Assembly (NCBI RefSeq): GCF_003399765.1
Contig: NZ_NFZV01000016.1
Location: forward strand, 1 to 64,000
DNA: 64,000 nucleotides
Direction of reading: 5' to 3'
DNA from: Alkalilimnicola ehrlichii
GTDB lineage: Bacteria > Pseudomonadota > Gammaproteobacteria > Nitrococcales > AK92
In this document: positions 37,897 to 46,243 of the stretch, in pieces
Layout of the letters: each line of letters begins with the position of its first letter
How positions within the stretch are numbered: position 1 is the first letter of the stretch
Translations under genes and position numbers: made by a program
The notes under the pieces: model-generated
What the model was told of the DNA's origin: nothing
Seen by the model: only the letters and a program-made list of their open reading frames with translations
Database searches by the model: none

Positions 37897-38877
37897 CTAG
37901 TCACCAACGGTGAGAACGATCTTACCGACCGCTTCCCGATTGAGCAGAGCATACAAAGCATCGCTTGCCTGCTCCAACGGCATCGTCTTACCGATATACG
38001 GTTTGAGCTTACCCTGCTCGACCCAATCGAACATCTGCCGGAAGTTCTCCCGGTTCGCCTCCGGTTCTTTGTTACGGAAAGCGCCCCAAAAGACGCCGAC
38101 GATCTGACAGCCTTTCAGCAATGCCAGATTAACCGGCACTTTCGGAATACGGCCACTAGCAAAACCGACCACCAGCAAACGACCGTTCCAGTTGATCGCT
38201 CGCATGCAGGCATCGAAGGCATCGCCGCCGACCGGGTCATAAATCACATCCGCGCCCTTGCCGCCGGTGAGTTCTTTGACCCGCTCTTTCAAATCCTCGC
38301 GGTTGTAGTTGATCAGCGCTTCGGCGCCGTATTCCTTCGCGATCTTAAGCTTCTCGTCGGAACCGCCGGCAGCGATGACCCGCGCGCCCAGCAGGCGACC
38401 CAGCTCTACCGCGGCCAACCCGACACCGCCGCTGGCGCCAAGCACCAGCAAGGTTTCCCCCGGCTTCAAGTTCGCACGCTGCTTCAGCGCATGCATGGAA
38501 GTACCATACGTCATGGCGAACCCTGCCGCCGTCGTAAAATCCATCGATGGCGACATCGGCAAAACCCGATCGGGGGGCGTCACCACCTGCTCGGCGTAAC
38601 CGCCCCAGCCCGTCATCGCGATCACCGGCTGGCCGACCTCGACGCCACTCACACCCTCGCCCAGCTCAAGCACCGTACCGGCCACCTCGCCACCGGGCGA
38701 AAAAGGCATGTCGGGCTTGAATTGGTATTTGCCCTCGATGATCAAGGTATCGGGAAAGTTCACCCCGCAGGCGCGCACACCAACCCGCACCTCGCCGGGT
38801 TGCAAGGGTTTCGGCTCGACCTCTTCCAGCACCAAGCTCTCAGGGGGCCCGTATTGTTTGCACAGAACAGCTTTCAT
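37897..38877 (-). CDS. NADPH:quinone oxidoreductase-like MDR protein
   Basis: The 326-residue zinc-free MDR protein begins MKAVLCKQYGPPESLVLEEVEPKPL and has the Rossmann motif LVLGASGGVGLAAVELG and the typical YDPVGGDAFDACMR segment. It probably reduces a quinone or an enoyl-thioester using NADPH. The chosen ATG has GGAGGAG directly upstream; the open frame extends much further upstream without homology. It shares a 243-nt divergent promoter region with the histidine phosphatase gene. It lies among the acyl-CoA genes, so an enoyl reductase role is possible. Confidence 0.85.
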   Translation of the reverse strand: MKAVLCKQYGPPESLVLEEVEPKPLQPGEVRVGVRACGVNFPDTLIIEGKYQFKPDMPFSPGGEVAGTVLELGEGVSGVEVGQPVIAMTGWGGYAEQVVTPPDRVLPMSPSMDFTTAAGFAMTYGTSMHALKQRANLKPGETLLVLGASGGVGLAAVELGRLLGARVIAAGGSDEKLKIAKEYGAEALINYNREDLKERVKELTGGKGADVIYDPVGGDAFDACMRAINWNGRLLVVGFASGRIPKVPVNLALLKGCQIVGVFWGAFRNKEPEANRENFRQMFDWVEQGKLKPYIGKTMPLEQASDALYALLNREAVGKIVLTVGD

Positions 38878-39120
38878 GGCTCCTCCATAGGTTTTTGGGA
38901 TATGCCGAATCATTGTCTTGCGTTTCCGCCGCCTTACGGCACCGGAGACACAAAACAGCCATTCGGCGACGCCTTCGTGAAACGCGGGTCGAAGACTTCC
39001 CGGCAAATAAACGAAGAACCACGTAAAATGTAGCAAAAGAATCCGGATTTCAACGAAAATTTTGAATGTTATCAACAGCTTAAAGCTGTCGGCGCGGTAT
39101 GCGCGAAATTTGGAGGATAC

Positions 39121-39825
39121 ATGACCGACATCTATCTGTTTCGCCACGGACAAGCCTCGTTCGGCGCAGAGAACTATGACAAGCTCTCTCCAATGGGAGA
39201 GCATCAATGCGCACTGCTCGGCAAGCATTTAGCGAATCAGCGCTTGAGCTTCGATGCCATCTACTGCGGCCCGCTACAGCGACAGCAGGAATCGGCCCGC
39301 ATCTGCTGCGAGCAGCACGGCGTCGATAGCGACACCGTTACCGTCATGTCGGCATTCAAAGAGTACGACGCGAAGGACATCTTCAATGCCTACTTACCCG
39401 GCGTCTTAGAAGACAACGCCGAACTCCGCGCGGCGGGAGAGGGCCTCTACAAGGATCGCAACCTGTTCCAGCGTGCCTTGATGGCCGTTATGGCAGCCTG
39501 GATCGAAGACCGCCCGTGCACCGAAAAAATCGAACGCTGGTCGGAATTCGTCGGCCGTATCACCGAAGCGCTGCACCAGCTCGTCAGCCAACACGGAAAG
39601 AACGATAAAATCGCCGTGCATACCTCCGGCGGCGTCATCGCCGTCGCAGTCGGCCACGCCCTTGGGGTGAGCGACGAGCAAAAGGTCGCGCTGAACTGGC
39701 AAGTCATCAATAGCGCAGTCAGCCGCATTCGCTACGGCCGCCGCTCGGGTTATATGCTGGCGGGCTTCAACGGCATTGCGCATCTGGAAAAAGAATACGA
39801 CAAGAAACTGATCACCTATCGCTAA
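39121..39825 (+). CDS. Histidine phosphatase family protein
   Basis: This 234-residue protein of the phosphoglycerate-mutase-like fold has the catalytic LFRHGQAS motif (Arg7, His8) and a second active-site histidine in VHTSGGVIAVAVGHAL. It hydrolyses a phosphate monoester; the substrate is unknown. TTGGAGG precedes the ATG. It is 9 nt upstream of the enoyl-CoA hydratase gene, so the two are cotranscribed. In a pathway where a kinase may make phospho-acyl-CoA, a phosphatase neighbour is worth noting. Confidence 0.85.
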   Translation: MTDIYLFRHGQASFGAENYDKLSPMGEHQCALLGKHLANQRLSFDAIYCGPLQRQQESARICCEQHGVDSDTVTVMSAFKEYDAKDIFNAYLPGVLEDNAELRAAGEGLYKDRNLFQRALMAVMAAWIEDRPCTEKIERWSEFVGRITEALHQLVSQHGKNDKIAVHTSGGVIAVAVGHALGVSDEQKVALNWQVINSAVSRIRYGRRSGYMLAGFNGIAHLEKEYDKKLITYR

Positions 39826-39834
39826 GGAGAGAGT

Positions 39835-40592
39835 ATGAGCCAGAACGAACACATTCAGGTCAGCACCGAAAAAGGCGTGATGACTATCCGCATCAACCGA
39901 CCGGACAAGAAAAACGCCCTCACCGGCGCCATGTACGGGGCCATGACCGACGCCATCCATGCCGCCGGCAAAGACAGCGACGTTAAGGTGGTCGTCATCG
40001 CCGGAGCCGAAGGCTGCTTTACCGCAGGCAACGACCTGGCCGATTTCCAAAGCCGGGCTTTGAGCGGCAACGTCGGCGCCAGCCCCGGACTGACCTTCAT
40101 CCGTGCGCTTGCGGGCCTGGACAAACCCATCATCGCCGCCGTCCAAGGACTGGCAATCGGCATTGGGGTTACCATGCTGCTGCATTGCGACTTCGTTTAC
40201 GCCGGCGAATCGGCGCGGTTCAAAACCCCGTTCGTCGATCTTGGCTTATGCCCGGAAGCCGGTTCCAGCTTACTGCTGCCGTTGCTGATCGGCTCGCGCC
40301 GGGCAAACGAGATGCTGTTACTCGGCGCCACGCTCGACAGTAAAGAAGCCGGCGACTGCGGGCTGGCAACGCGCGTTTATGCCGACAACGTGCTTGAACA
40401 ACAGGCACAGGAACATGCCAAAACGCTCGCCGCCAAGCCGGCCAAGGCGCTCCGAATCAGCAAAACCTCATCAAGCAGGCCTGGAATCAGCAAGTTGCGC
40501 ACGCCATTGATATCGAAGGCACGCGCTTTGGCGAACTGCTTCAGTCGGACGAGTGCCAGGCCATCCTGGCAAGCTTCTTTAATAAGAGCTAG
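39835..40592 (+). CDS. Enoyl-CoA hydratase/isomerase (frameshifted near the C-terminus)
   Basis: This crotonase-family protein has AGAEGCFTAGNDLADF near 57-72 (oxyanion hole), AAVQGLAIGIGVTMLLHCDFVYA near 101-121 and the PFVDLGLCPEAGSS block. It hydrates or isomerises an enoyl-CoA. One A is missing from the A4 run at 40462-40465; adding it gives SKNLIKQAWNQQVAHAID and a natural stop at 40592, 252 residues. The unrepaired frame runs on into the next promoter region and is not credible. AAGGAGAGAG precedes the ATG. A strong hairpin follows 9 nt after the stop. Confidence 0.87.
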
Positions 40593-40601
40593 TCCGCGGT
40601 C

Positions 40602-40633
40602 GGTGGTGGTGAAACGCCAGTTTCACCACCACC
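40602..40633 (+). terminator. Terminator-like hairpin after the enoyl-CoA hydratase gene
   Basis: A perfect 14-bp stem, GGTGGTGGTGAAAC with GTTTCACCACCACC, has a GCCA loop. There is no T-run. A related GGTCGGTGGT hairpin occurs at 45552. Confidence 0.65.
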
Positions 40634-40714
40634 CGCTAGCCGTGTCGAGGCCAACTGGCCGCCGCATCGGTACGTTCGCATCGCGCCGATGGGTCAAAGA
40701 GCAGAGCACCGCTT

Positions 40715-41329
40715 ATGTATATAGATTTCGCTACCCTCAACCAGTCCGAGGCCTACCACGCCTTGGTGCAGACCGTCATCCCCCGCCCTATTGCCTGGGT
40801 GCTGACGGAGAACGAAAACGGCAGCCATAACCTGGCCCCGTTCTCCTTTTTCAACGTCGTCTCCAGCCGCCCACCGCTGCTGTCGATCGCCATCGGCCCG
40901 AAAGCCGAGGGAATGCCGAAAGACACCTTGGCCAATATCGAACGGGACGGGCGCCTGGTCATTCACATCGCGCAGCGCGCATTGGCGGAAGCCGTTAACG
41001 AAAGTGCGCGCGTGCTGGAGGCCGGCGAGAGCGAGGTCGAACGCATCGGCTTAGCAACCCGTCCGTTTGCCGATTTTGGGTTGCCGCGGGTTAGCGACGC
41101 GCATATAGCCTTCGCCTGCGAGCGGTTCGAAGTCCACCGCATTGTCGGCGGTACGCAAACCCTCGTGCTGGCTCGCATTCAGCAACTCTATGTCGCCGAC
41201 GCCCTTGCCGAACGCGATGCCAAAGACCGTTTGCGGTTGGACCCGAAGGCTATCGACCCCTTGTGTCGTCTAGGCGGCACCGAATACGCCGAACTCGGCA
41301 AAATCTTTTCCCTCGCCCGGCCACGCTGA
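40715..41329 (+). CDS. Flavin reductase-like (FMN-binding split barrel) protein
   Basis: The 204-residue protein matches the flavin-reductase domain. PRPIAWVLTENENGSHNLAPFSFFNVVSSRPPLLSIAIG, near the N-terminus, is the flavin phosphate-binding region. Such enzymes reduce free flavin with NAD(P)H or act on small esters and quinones. The ribosome site is weak and the start was taken at the first ATG giving the full domain. It stands alone between two hairpins or terminators. No monooxygenase partner is adjacent. Confidence 0.8.
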   Translation: MYIDFATLNQSEAYHALVQTVIPRPIAWVLTENENGSHNLAPFSFFNVVSSRPPLLSIAIGPKAEGMPKDTLANIERDGRLVIHIAQRALAEAVNESARVLEAGESEVERIGLATRPFADFGLPRVSDAHIAFACERFEVHRIVGGTQTLVLARIQQLYVADALAERDAKDRLRLDPKAIDPLCRLGGTEYAELGKIFSLARPR

Positions 41330-41421
41330 CATTAGCTGTTCGACAAGCAGGCCGCTGTCTCTCACCTCTATATTCAACTAAACTCTAATATTCTGTTCTA
41401 GCGTCACGAAAAAGGACAACT

Positions 41422-41967
41422 ATGGCTCCTGCCGAGGTCACCATTCGCAAAGCCGCACACAATGACGTACCCACTTTACGCATGCTCGCGGAGCAGTTCG
41501 TGCTGGCCAACCTGAGTCAAGAAGCTATCGATCGGCACGGTTTTCTGGTGTCCAACTTCAGCGAAACGGCGTACCGCGAGTTTATCGATCGCGCCGACCA
41601 CTTCTATGTAATCGACGGCGACAAAGGCGTGGAAGCGTTCATCCTCGCCTACAGCAGCGAGTGCATCAAAACGGATGCCAAAGTCGACATGGCTGCCAAA
41701 GCGCACCACCCCACCGGGTTTATCCTGATCAAACAGATCTGCGTTTCGCCGAGTGCGGGCGGCAAGGGCTACGGTCGGACACTTTACGATTGGGTTCGCG
41801 AGCAAAGCGGCGGGCGCGCCCAATACGCCGCGATTGTGTTGGAGCCGTATAACGCACCGTCGATTCGCTTTCACGAAAAGCTTGGCTTTCATAAAGTGCT
41901 GGAAGTAGTCGCGGCCGACGGCATGCCGCGTGGCGTATGGGCACGCCCGGCCGCAAAGGGGGAGTAA
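41422..41967 (+). CDS. GNAT-family N-acetyltransferase
   Basis: This 181-residue protein has the acetyl-CoA motif A region IKQICVSPSAGGKGYGRTLYDWV (about 108-130) and a downstream LEPYNAPSIRFHEKLGFHKV (motif B), both typical of GNAT enzymes. The acyl acceptor is unknown. AAAGGA precedes the ATG at good spacing, and a TAATAT -10-like box lies upstream near 41385. It is followed after 6 nt by a small membrane protein gene and probably cotranscribed. Confidence 0.85.
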   Translation: MAPAEVTIRKAAHNDVPTLRMLAEQFVLANLSQEAIDRHGFLVSNFSETAYREFIDRADHFYVIDGDKGVEAFILAYSSECIKTDAKVDMAAKAHHPTGFILIKQICVSPSAGGKGYGRTLYDWVREQSGGRAQYAAIVLEPYNAPSIRFHEKLGFHKVLEVVAADGMPRGVWARPAAKGE

Positions 41968-41973
41968 TTAGCG

Positions 41974-42498
41974 ATGCACCCAACCGAACTCGCCCCGCAG
42001 CTACCGCCGGAGTATCCGGCCGAGCCTAGCGTCAAAGCACATATTCTAGTAAACCAATATTTCGCTGCGGTCGACCTTTATAAGCACGAAGACAGCCTGA
42101 ACTGGCAAAAGGTCAACCACCTGCTCTACATCAACGCCGCGCTCGGCGCCATTTTGGGTTTTGTAGTCGACCGTCAAAGCGGCGAACTGCTCGCCTTTAC
42201 CGCCTCGCAAGCAATCCTTATCGTCTCGCTTGTGGGCTTGGCCGTCTCAACCGGATTCGCCATTGCCGTATGGTTCGGCACCCACTACCTAAACAACCGC
42301 AAGCTAGCGGTCCGAGCGGTGGAAAAGCAGCTGATGGCCATGGGCGGGGTTCGCGTGGTTAACGCGCTGCCCGGAGTCGTGCACTCGAAGTTTCAGCGAG
42401 TCTCGCCGACCGTCTGGGTGCTGCGGCTGATCCCCGTCGGCTTCGTCAGTTTATGGAGCCTGTTGGCGTTGACGACGCTATTGCGTTTGGGGCAGTAA
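41974..42498 (+). CDS. Small membrane protein, possibly RipA-like
   Basis: This 174-residue protein has three predicted membrane helices (INAALGAILGFVV, ILIVSLVGLAVSTGFAIAVWF and LIPVGFVSLWSLLALTTLL) after a polar N-terminal region ending NWQKVNHLLYIN. I recall similar layouts in RipA/SLATT-type proteins, but the match is not secure. It directly follows the acetyltransferase and overlaps the convergent zeta-toxin gene by 21 nt at its 3' end. No function is proposed. Confidence 0.6.
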   Translation: MHPTELAPQLPPEYPAEPSVKAHILVNQYFAAVDLYKHEDSLNWQKVNHLLYINAALGAILGFVVDRQSGELLAFTASQAILIVSLVGLAVSTGFAIAVWFGTHYLNNRKLAVRAVEKQLMAMGGVRVVNALPGVVHSKFQRVSPTVWVLRLIPVGFVSLWSLLALTTLLRLGQ

Positions 42499-43080
42499 AC
42501 TCAGTAATTCCACCGCCCAAGCCGGGCGCGGCTCAATCTTCCAACGCACCACACCGTCCTGCACCGCAGCGATGCTCACATGCGTGCGGCCGTGGTGGCC
42601 GTTGTCGTAGACCAATACCCGGTCGGCTTGTTTAACCGCTTCGGCCAAGTGTCGCAATGCGCGCGCATGACGGGCGCGGATTTTTTCCTCCGGCACCGCA
42701 TGACCGCCGCAACGCACACGATAGTTAACCCTACGCACGGCCACCTCGACCGGGACGTAGACGCAAACCAATAGTACAACGAACCCATGCCCCCGCGCCC
42801 GCTCGATCAATTCCAGCTTCGAGGGGTGGGAGAATACCGTTTCGGTAACGAACGAGGTGCGTCGTTGCAGGCACTCCTCGCGTTGCTCCATAGCCTTTTC
42901 CGAGGCCTGATAGCCATGCTGCAACTCCTCGCCAGGCCAGAGTTGCTGTGCGATCAAATCGGCATTGATAAATGAGAGGTCGGGAAAACGAGGTTGAATT
43001 TGGTAGGTGTAAAAAGTCGACTTGCCGGCCCCGTTAGGGCCCGCCAAAAGCCACATGACCGGCTTCGCGCCTGCGCTCAC
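42478..43080 (-). CDS. Zeta-toxin-family kinase
   Basis: This 200-residue P-loop protein has Walker A AGPNGAGKST (about 13-22), followed by the zeta-type ETVFSHPSKLELIERA region and RVRCGGHAVPEEKIRARHARAL. Zeta toxins phosphorylate UDP-N-acetylglucosamine and block cell-wall synthesis; homologues in this short class have less clear targets. The ATG overlaps the antitoxin stop as ATGA, so the two are translationally coupled. I see no frame break. Confidence 0.85.
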   Translation of the reverse strand: MSAGAKPVMWLLAGPNGAGKSTFYTYQIQPRFPDLSFINADLIAQQLWPGEELQHGYQASEKAMEQREECLQRRTSFVTETVFSHPSKLELIERARGHGFVVLLVCVYVPVEVAVRRVNYRVRCGGHAVPEEKIRARHARALRHLAEAVKQADRVLVYDNGHHGRTHVSIAAVQDGVVRWKIEPRPAWAVELLSLLPQTQ

Positions 43081-43418
43081 AGGCTCTTATCGATCAACTC
43101 GCCACTGCTATCGACACCGCTGACCGGCTCGCCGCGAGCTTTCAAATCGGCCAACAGGGTTTCGTTCTGCGGCAGATCTTCCAACTCCTCAAAAGCAGCA
43201 TCAAGCCGTGCTCTCTGTACTTCCGGCGGCAACAGGTCGTACGGCAACTCGGCCAGAAGCTCGCCGATCTTCTCTTTCGATAACAGCCCCTTACGCTCGA
43301 CTTGGTAACCGAGCAACGCCAAATACTCCAACTGAGAAGGCATGGAGCGTCGCATCGTCTGCGCTTCGCGCCGAATAAACCCGTAGAACGGACCTTGGAG
43401 TTTTACAGCATTGGACAT
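43077..43418 (-). CDS. Antitoxin partner of the zeta-type kinase, ParD-like
   Basis: The 113-residue soluble, acidic protein lies upstream of and overlaps the kinase gene, the order expected of an antitoxin. It begins MSNAVKLQGPFYGFIRREAQTMRRSMPSQLEYLALLG, a ParD-like ribbon-helix-helix start, and the rest is helical and acidic with no other motif. AGGAGG lies 5 nt before the ATG. A perfect palindrome 64-92 nt upstream may be its operator. The pairing with the toxin is inferred from position. Confidence 0.75.
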   Translation of the reverse strand: MSNAVKLQGPFYGFIRREAQTMRRSMPSQLEYLALLGYQVERKGLLSKEKIGELLAELPYDLLPPEVQRARLDAAFEELEDLPQNETLLADLKARGEPVSGVDSSGELIDKSL

Positions 43419-43481
43419 GGCAGCCTCCTACGAGGACTTCACAAACCTACTATCAGTATAACCTACCTAACCGCTGCGCAC

Positions 43482-43510
43482 ACCTTTTGCAACCCTAGGT
43501 TGCAAAAGGT
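43482..43510. promoter_or_regulatory. Perfect 29-nt palindrome in front of the toxin-antitoxin genes
   Basis: ACCTTTTGCAACC and GGTTGCAAAAGGT flank a CTA centre; a partial third copy TTGCA follows at once. It lies 64-92 nt upstream of the antitoxin start and 10 nt beyond the stop of the transporter gene. Both an autoregulatory operator and a hairpin terminator for the transporter are possible. Confidence 0.55.
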
Positions 43511-43519
43511 TGCACCCGT

Positions 43520-44419
43520 TCAATCCGGCGCAACGGCCACATCCGGCCGTCGCCGCCCCCAAAATCGAGTGCGGCGGAAAGTTGCCTCGCATAGAGCCAC
43601 ACCGCTGATGGTCACCAGTCCACCCAAAACCAACGGCAGGGTCAACGGTTCGCCCAGAATCACCGCCGCTGCCAAAATCCCGAACACGGGCGCCAATAGC
43701 GTAAACGGCACCACCTGACTCACCGGATTCTTGTTAATCAACGAATACCACAGGGTGTAAGCAACGACGCTAGAACCAATCGCCGTGTAGATAACTGCCG
43801 CCCAGCCTACGCTCGTGGCCGTCAACAGACTCTGTAACTGCCCCTGCTCCACCGCAAAAGAAAGCAATAACAGCTGCGGCACAGCCAGCAAGGCCATCCA
43901 ACCGGTCAACATGAAGGGGTCCAGCGGCCCGAGATATTTAATAAGCGTATTCGCAACGGCCCAGGCGAATGCCGCCGCGACAATAATTAGCAAGCCGCCC
44001 CAGGCTCCCGACACCTGCGGCGAGCCAGCAAGAATTGCGACACCGCTAAACGCCACCAGAATGCCGAGAATACGCCGCCACCCCAACACGTCCCGAAAGA
44101 AAATCACGGCCAATACGGTACTAAAAGGCACACCGAGCTGGGTCGCGATCGCCGCCGTAGACGCATCCACTCTGGCAATGCCCATAAACATTAAGCCGAA
44201 GTGGAAGACACCCAGCGCCACCGAGACGAGCACTACCGCTTTCCAACAATGCCGAGGCGGGCGCCGCACGAACGGCACCATCACCGCCGCTACAATCGTA
44301 AAGCGCAACGCCAGCAAAAAGATCGGCGGAAACGTCTCCGTACCGAGCTTGACCGCCACAAAATTGCCGCCCCAAAGCAAAGCGACCAAGGTCGCCAAGG
44401 CGTACTCGCGTAACCCCAT
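43520..44419 (-). CDS. EamA/DMT-family transporter
   Basis: This 299-residue protein has ten hydrophobic helices and the internal duplication of the EamA family: WGGNFVAVKLG and AFAWAVANTLIKYLG mark corresponding positions in the two halves. The GVAILAGSPQ and VVPFTLLAPVFGILAAAVILGEPL segments are diagnostic. It exports or imports a small metabolite, often an amino acid such as cysteine or O-acetylserine in this branch. GGGAGG precedes the ATG. It is read in the same direction as the toxin-antitoxin genes but with the palindrome between. Confidence 0.87.
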   Translation of the reverse strand: MGLREYALATLVALLWGGNFVAVKLGTETFPPIFLLALRFTIVAAVMVPFVRRPPRHCWKAVVLVSVALGVFHFGLMFMGIARVDASTAAIATQLGVPFSTVLAVIFFRDVLGWRRILGILVAFSGVAILAGSPQVSGAWGGLLIIVAAAFAWAVANTLIKYLGPLDPFMLTGWMALLAVPQLLLLSFAVEQGQLQSLLTATSVGWAAVIYTAIGSSVVAYTLWYSLINKNPVSQVVPFTLLAPVFGILAAAVILGEPLTLPLVLGGLVTISGVALCEATFRRTRFWGRRRPDVAVAPD

Positions 44420-44505
44420 TGTGCCTCCCAGCCCGAACCGCCCTTACCTGTATGGAGAGATATCGGGCTGGCACCGCCGCCGCTACAAGCACCGCTTGCG
44501 GCCGA

Positions 44506-44988
44506 TCAATGCTGATGACCACCTTCTCCATGCGCGTGGCCGTGAGCGATTTCATCGCTACGCGCTGCGCGCACCGCCACCACCTCGACATCGAAGGTAA
44601 GCTCCTGGCCGGCTAATGGATGATTAAAATCCACCTCGGCCATGAAACGTCCTACTTTCACCACGCGAACGGCACGCGGCCCCTTATCGGTACTAACTTG
44701 CGCCACCATTCCCGGCCGCCATCGCTTTGCGCCCTGCAAATGTTTCACCGGCACCCGTTGCAGCATCCCCTCGCGGAACTCGCCATAGCCTTTCTCCGGC
44801 GGTACGGTAACCGAGAAAGTATCGCCAGCGTTACGACCGGCCATTGCCTCTTCCAAACCCGGAATAACATTGTTGTGGCCGTGCAAATAAGCCATCGGCG
44901 AGCCGCCGTGCGAAGTTTCCAGCTCAACCCCGTTGCTGTTCTTCAAGCTATAGTGGAACTGAACAACGCAATCTTTTGCGATCTCCAT
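44506..44988 (-). CDS. SlyD-like FKBP peptidyl-prolyl isomerase
   Basis: The 160-residue protein has the FKBP start (DCVVQFHYSLKNSNGVELETSHGGSPMAYLHGHNNVIPGLEEAMAGRNAGDTFSV), the inserted-flap region and a histidine-rich metal-binding tail HGHAHGEGGHQH. It assists prolyl isomerisation and may handle nickel, as SlyD does. The start at MEIAKD was taken as the first Met before the conserved domain, with GGGGA upstream. Cysteines are fewer than in E. coli SlyD. It is divergent from the flavodoxin-like gene. Confidence 0.88.
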   Translation of the reverse strand: MEIAKDCVVQFHYSLKNSNGVELETSHGGSPMAYLHGHNNVIPGLEEAMAGRNAGDTFSVTVPPEKGYGEFREGMLQRVPVKHLQGAKRWRPGMVAQVSTDKGPRAVRVVKVGRFMAEVDFNHPLAGQELTFDVEVVAVRAARSDEIAHGHAHGEGGHQH

Positions 44989-45043
44989 CAGCACATCCCC
45001 AATCTTTTTTCGGTCCTTGTACCTTCGGCCAAGGCGGTCCAAT

Positions 45044-45523
45044 ATGAAGAGCATGAGTCAAAGAAAACGTCTGCTTATCGTTGCTCATGCGCCCTCGCCA
45101 AACACCGAGCAGCTCGTAAATGCCGTGCTGCGCGGTGCTCGCCACCCTGATATAGACAACGTTGAAGCCCTTCACATTCCCCCACTGGAAGCCAATGCCG
45201 ACGATGTCTTAAACGCCGACGGCATTATACTCGGCACGACCGAGAACCTCGGTTACATGAGCGGCGCGCTGAAAGACTTTTTCGATCGCATCTATTATCC
45301 CTGTTTGGAGCACACCGAGGGCCTGCCTTACGCTCTTTACGTACGTGCGGGACACGACGGCACCGGCACACGACGCGCGGTAGACACCATCGTCACCGGC
45401 CTGCGCTGGCGCGCCGCACAAGACCCGCTCATTTTACGCGGTAAGTTTGAGAATAGCTTTATCGAGCAGTGTGAAGAGCTTGGGATGTATTTGGCGGCGG
45501 GGTTAGATGCGGGGATTTTGTGA
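45044..45523 (+). CDS. Flavodoxin-fold NAD(P)H reductase
   Basis: This 159-residue flavodoxin-fold protein has LLIVAHAPSPNTEQLVNAVLRGA (flavin phosphate loop) and GTTENLGYMSGALKDFFDRIYYP, followed by GHDGTGTRRAVDTIV. These resemble NAD(P)H-dependent FMN reductases. The ATG at 45044 is preceded by AAGGCGG; another ATG three codons on is possible. It is divergent from slyD. A related hairpin lies 30 nt after the stop. Confidence 0.8.
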   Translation: MKSMSQRKRLLIVAHAPSPNTEQLVNAVLRGARHPDIDNVEALHIPPLEANADDVLNADGIILGTTENLGYMSGALKDFFDRIYYPCLEHTEGLPYALYVRAGHDGTGTRRAVDTIVTGLRWRAAQDPLILRGKFENSFIEQCEELGMYLAAGLDAGIL

Positions 45524-45551
45524 TTTTTTTACGATCTTCCGAGGTACAGGT

Positions 45552-45597
45552 CGGTGGTTAAGGGTGGTGCGCTGCGCGCGACCACTAACCACCACCG
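45552..45597. repeat. Imperfect palindrome related to the 40.6-kb hairpin
   Basis: GGTGGTTA (45553-45560) pairs with TAACCACC (45586-45593) and an inner GTGGT pairs with ACCAC. It begins with GGTCGGTGGT, the same 10 bases as the hairpin at 40.6 kb. It may act as a terminator or belong to a dispersed palindrome family. Confidence 0.4.
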
Positions 45598-45731
45598 TAT
45601 AAATCCACCCCCATTCCGTGAACCACAACACAGAACCTCCCCCACCCCCATCAACAAGGTGTTAAGCCAAGCAAAATAAGCGTATTGTTTTCTTCGACAC
45701 AGCGTATGACAGACCGCAGGTACGATTAACC

Positions 45732-46241
45732 ATGGCCCGGATAACACTGAATAGAAAATGGATTACCGCCGGTTCGCTCGTCAGCTTAGCCCTGACGTTC
45801 TACATCATCTTCGGCAATCACACGTGGTTCCAAACGCGGGCGCCGTTGGAGATGGATCTCGCCGAGTTGAATGAAACCAACACCGGCGAGGCCGTTCTGG
45901 AGCGGTATCGGGCATTGGAATTACGCTGCGATGTCCAGCAAACGGCACTCGGCGCGCAGGTTTGCGGCGCATTCATCGAGTCTTTCAACGGCATCCCCGC
46001 CCGTCATGTGGCGTTCTACTTCGATGCCGTGCAAGACCTCACCGCCTGGAAACTCACCGTACCGGGCGAAAGCTATCCGACCCTGCTGGATCACCTGGAA
46101 GAACGCTTCGGACCTCCCGAACCAGGCAACCCCAACGACAGCGCCAAGGTGCAGCATATCAACGGCGGCGTGCTGGCATTGGAAGACCCGGCATTACGCC
46201 GCGAAGAGAGCGTCGTTATCTGGATTCGCGATCAGGAATAA
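45732..46241 (+). CDS. Membrane-anchored protein of unknown function
   Basis: The 169-residue protein has one N-terminal hydrophobic segment (about 10-28, WITAGSLVSLALTFYIIFG) that would anchor or export it, then a soluble domain. Two cysteines (RCDVQQ and QVCGAF) could form a disulfide in the periplasm. No domain is recognised. It ends 2 nt before the stop of the convergent recD gene. A weak AGG precedes the ATG. Confidence 0.55.
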   Translation: MARITLNRKWITAGSLVSLALTFYIIFGNHTWFQTRAPLEMDLAELNETNTGEAVLERYRALELRCDVQQTALGAQVCGAFIESFNGIPARHVAFYFDAVQDLTAWKLTVPGESYPTLLDHLEERFGPPEPGNPNDSAKVQHINGGVLALEDPALRREESVVIWIRDQE

Positions 46242-46243
46242 GC

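Noticed and set aside
37825-39033. 402-codon plus-strand frame
   Set aside because: It is antisense to the quinone oxidoreductase; that gene has clear family motifs and this frame has none.
40593-40830. Extended C-terminus of the enoyl-CoA hydratase
   Set aside because: It arises from the missing A near 40463; the repaired frame stops at 40592 with a normal length.
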